A stretch of 64,000 nucleotides of DNA from Linyphia triangularis (Eukaryota > Arthropoda > Arachnida > Araneae > Linyphiidae), in contig OZ021721.1 in NCBI GenBank assembly GCA_963978545.1, positions 99,187,918 through 99,251,917 of the forward strand. The letters run 5' to 3'. A model generated the notes under the pieces. It saw only the letters and a program-made list of their open reading frames with translations. It did not search any database and had not been told where the DNA came from. Below are positions 61,341 to 64,000 of the stretch, piece by piece (within the stretch, counting starts at the first letter, position 1; each line of letters begins with the position of its first letter). A program made the position numbers and the translations under genes.

Positions 61341-62875
61341 AAAACTAATAAAACAATGCAAACTCATATTTACACTTTTATACTGAATTCACACCGCAAT
61401 TGCATAGTTAATAAATTATTTATCTCTGTATTCCTAACTAGTAGCGTACAAATACATGTATTTTGGGAGTTTTATAACGTCAACGACTTATCGAATCTAA
61501 GAACAAAATCATTTTTGTTCAAACACAACACCTAAAATTCTTAAGTAACACTGCTTTTTATTCATTCAATATTATCTAAACTGTTACTAGTAAAATATAA
61601 GAGTTAATTTCTGATAATGAAATTATAACTATTTTATATCATTGCACTCATGAAATGTTAATTGTTGGTGTAATCCATACATGCTTGTCAAATTAAGAAT
61701 ACCCTTCTCGAAACGTAGAGCAAGTTGTTGCAAAAATTCATATTTTTAAAAAACTATTTTTTGCTTTCAACAAGACTCTTTTTATAAAGCTAAATCCAAT
61801 AATTTACATGTAATAATAATTTATACAATAAAACTTAGGAACTTGCATTGCAAAATTTAATTCTTAATACTACATATCATTCTAAATTTAGTTTGCAATT
61901 TTTGTTCAAAAACAATTTATCTACCCTTAAAAAATTGAGTTGTTTCTAATTAATATATTAATAAATACCTATTGCTCTTATTTTTTTTAAAAAATTAAGT
62001 TTTTATTTTTTTTTATTTAACAAATGCATTTATAATAAACTAACACAATAATAAATGCATGAAACATTTTTATTATATTTTTCAAGTTCATATTTTCAAT
62101 AAAAACTATTATGTTTTTCAAATATCGAATAAAAAATTTGCCAGACAATACACGCACATTACCAAACACCAAAACAAATTTCAAATATTTAAGCTGTGTG
62201 CTTAAAATGATTTCTACTCATCACTATCAGACATCACTTTTCTTTTCTAAGCTTCATCGTGATGCAACCCATTAACTCTCCATGTTTTTAGAAAAGTCTT
62301 TTCAATAGAATATTCAACCTTTAGAGGCAATTTGAGTTCAACTTACATGAACTATTTCAGTACTTAATAGGTATTTACGTAATTTTGACAAGTATCAATC
62401 AATGTGAGTAATAGATGAAATAAGAAAGAAATATCCTAGACGATTCTTAGCTAACAAACGCTACCACATTGCGTGATGACATTTATGTCGGAACACACGT
62501 GGCAATTGAAGCACAGATATTTCAGTGCAAAGTATACTGGACGACCAAGCATGTTCAATACGATTGATTGGATGTTTTTGGTGTAAGGAAATATAGATTT
62601 TTCACCGAGGTTGAGGCGTCGCCTAAAGAATGTTCATTAGTTTTCAGTTTGACTGTTCTATAAGCAGCTATTCAAAGTTGCTACAATATGTTACTATGGG
62701 ATTCTTGGAAATGAAATGTTACTTAGTGCCTGTTTAAAAAGTTAAATTATATTTTGGATCAGACTAGTAATATTTGGTTGAATATAAGCTTTGTGAATAG
62801 TTGTTTTGAATTGGAAAGGTTAAATGTTGTTTAGTGGTTTTCAGTAAGCTTGTCCTTTAAGTGAACTTATGAGAG
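61341..62875. other. No gene seen
   Basis: AT-rich. 62200-62650 is less biased and single-copy in appearance but has no ORF. Confidence 0.45.
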
Positions 62876-62972
62876 TGTAACAATCTTCAATTTGAGTGCA
62901 ACAATCTTCAATTTGAGTGCAACAATCTTCAATTTGAGTGCAACAATCTTCAATTTGAGTGCAACAATCTTT
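62876..62972. repeat. 21-bp tandem repeat, about 4.5 copies
   Basis: GTGCAACAATCTTCAATTTGA repeats perfectly after a first GTGTAACAATC variant, and the last unit is cut at CAATCTTTAGG. Since 21 is a multiple of three, the minus-strand frame repeats CCTQIED; this is not evidence of a protein. Confidence 0.93.
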
Positions 62973-64000
62973 AGGTATGAATAATAGATTTTTTTTTTTT
63001 AAATTTTTAAAATGTATTACTTGAGAATGTCTTAATTTTAACAATTTTGTTATACGTGACCTTTTGAATAACTTAGTAAAAATAAAAATAAAATATTCAT
63101 ATGATGTACGCTTTAAACATATTTTTTCAAGCTCATATCAAGTTGAGTCGATTTTTGATTCTTCATATAGGAAAAATGTTTAAAATTATCACTTTGGTAC
63201 AATTTTGAGTTCTCTAATTTGTAAATAATAACTCGTTTATTCCACTGATTCCTTAATGTAGGTACATGGGAAAACTATTTTTGTAATGTTTCTTTTACTT
63301 TGGTTTAGGTGTGTATAGTTTAATATTTCAAGCTATACAGGACAAGCTATACAAGCTATTTTATCTGGTAAATTCGCCAGATATATCTAGAAATTTTATA
63401 CAAATCTAATTGATATCAAATCAAATTTCCTAACTTTTCTATACAATTATTTTGGATAATTAATCTGTGCAATTTACTTACTGTAAAATATTTAGCATAT
63501 AATTGAATAGTCACTTAGTTATAAATATTCCCTATATACACCTAAATAAATTTACAAATATCTTCAAAGACTCAATAAATGTAAGATAAGTTCATAGAGG
63601 TTACTAAATTAAAAACATATACTTTATATCCATATATTTGGTCCTAAAAATGTATGATTTGTAAAATGTTTGGGAGATGGCTAAGTTTGATGTACTATTT
63701 ACTGATAAATTTTCAATAAAATGGTAAACCATTTTCAAATTTGGAAATATTTATTGAATGCTTGTGAACACACGAAATTGTCTATCATGTTTAACTAGGC
63801 CAATATATCACAGAATGCCTTTATAAAGTGTCTTTTAGATGCAGTTAATTTGACCAAATCAAACAAACATACTTTTTAGCGTGAATTTTAATACTTTATT
63901 TAAAATGATACGTTAAATGATTTTTATTGCAGTTTGGGGCTGGAAATGACTTATTGACGTTTGGTTAAACAAATGTTTAAAATATAAATGTCAGGAGTGA
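62973..64000. other. No gene seen to the window end
   Basis: AT-rich sequence without ORF or recognised repeat. Confidence 0.5.

Larger units (their letters stand above)
47884..64000 (+). other. Start of the following intron, running off the window
   Basis: No acceptor followed by ankyrin-like coding sequence could be found to the right of 47883 on the + strand, so the downstream intron is probably at least 16.1 kb. All ORFs in this part lie in repeats or lack coding character. A separate unrecognised gene inside the intron cannot be excluded. Confidence 0.5.

Noticed and set aside
62841..63044. Minus ORF with four CCTQIED repeats
   Set aside because: A 21-bp tandem repeat gives an in-frame heptapeptide by chance. 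There are no flanking coding features.

Overview
This is an AT-rich (roughly 70% A+T by eye), intron- and repeat-dominated piece of an animal nuclear genome. Only two stretches look like real protein-coding exons, both on the + strand and both with canonical splice sites. Together they form the start of one ankyrin-repeat gene: a candidate first coding exon at 40858-41091 and an ankyrin-bearing exon at 47683-47883, joined by a phase-0 intron of 6,591 bp. The gene continues past the right edge through an intron longer than 16 kb. Large introns, several DNA-transposon MITE families, a solo LTR, tRNA-derived SINEs and long AC, TA and TAA microsatellites suggest an arthropod. A chelicerate such as a spider would fit, but that assignment is a low-confidence inference. 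No rRNA, functional tRNA, CRISPR array or bacterial-type operon is visible.

Layout. 1-4.9 kb: a truncated MITE, an ACCCATATG-family element carrying a nested TTAA-flanked foldback MITE, and a second foldback MITE. 5.5 kb: a 208-bp AC microsatellite. 6.6-7.3 kb: an intact ACCCATATG element. 7.6-10.6 kb: a degenerate tandem array interrupted by a small DNA transposon that keeps the C-terminus of a mariner-like transposase. 12.5-24.3 kb: short degenerate arrays, more MITE copies and a segmental duplication. 24.7-27.1 kb and 32.3-34.8 kb: two inverted versions of a composite locus in which a 24-bp minisatellite lies inside a dispersed repeat; the second also holds a 466-bp solo LTR. 27.6-29.6 kb: an array with an expanded TAA tract and a 0.7-kb segment that recurs at 36.4 kb. 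31.05-31.6 kb: a hAT-type MITE with perfect 8-bp target-site duplications. 34.9-39.9 kb: more dispersed elements.

40-52 kb is the gene region. The splice-acceptor region of the first exon has a degenerate upstream duplicate. The 3' end of the ankyrin exon, with its donor site, has been amplified downstream as a degenerate array of about 145 bp per unit. That array was later split by a 2.27-kb palindromic element, which carries another palindrome inside one arm, and by several SINEs. 50.7-55.3 kb is a SINE hotspot where many insertions keep clear target-site duplications. 55.3-56.9 kb is another tandem array, 58.5 kb a compact MITE, 60.3-61.3 kb a minisatellite, and 62.9 kb a 21-bp tandem repeat.

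Apart from the ankyrin gene there is no gene network to describe. The biological interest lies in nested, datable transposon insertions and in splice-site-proximal duplications around the two exons.
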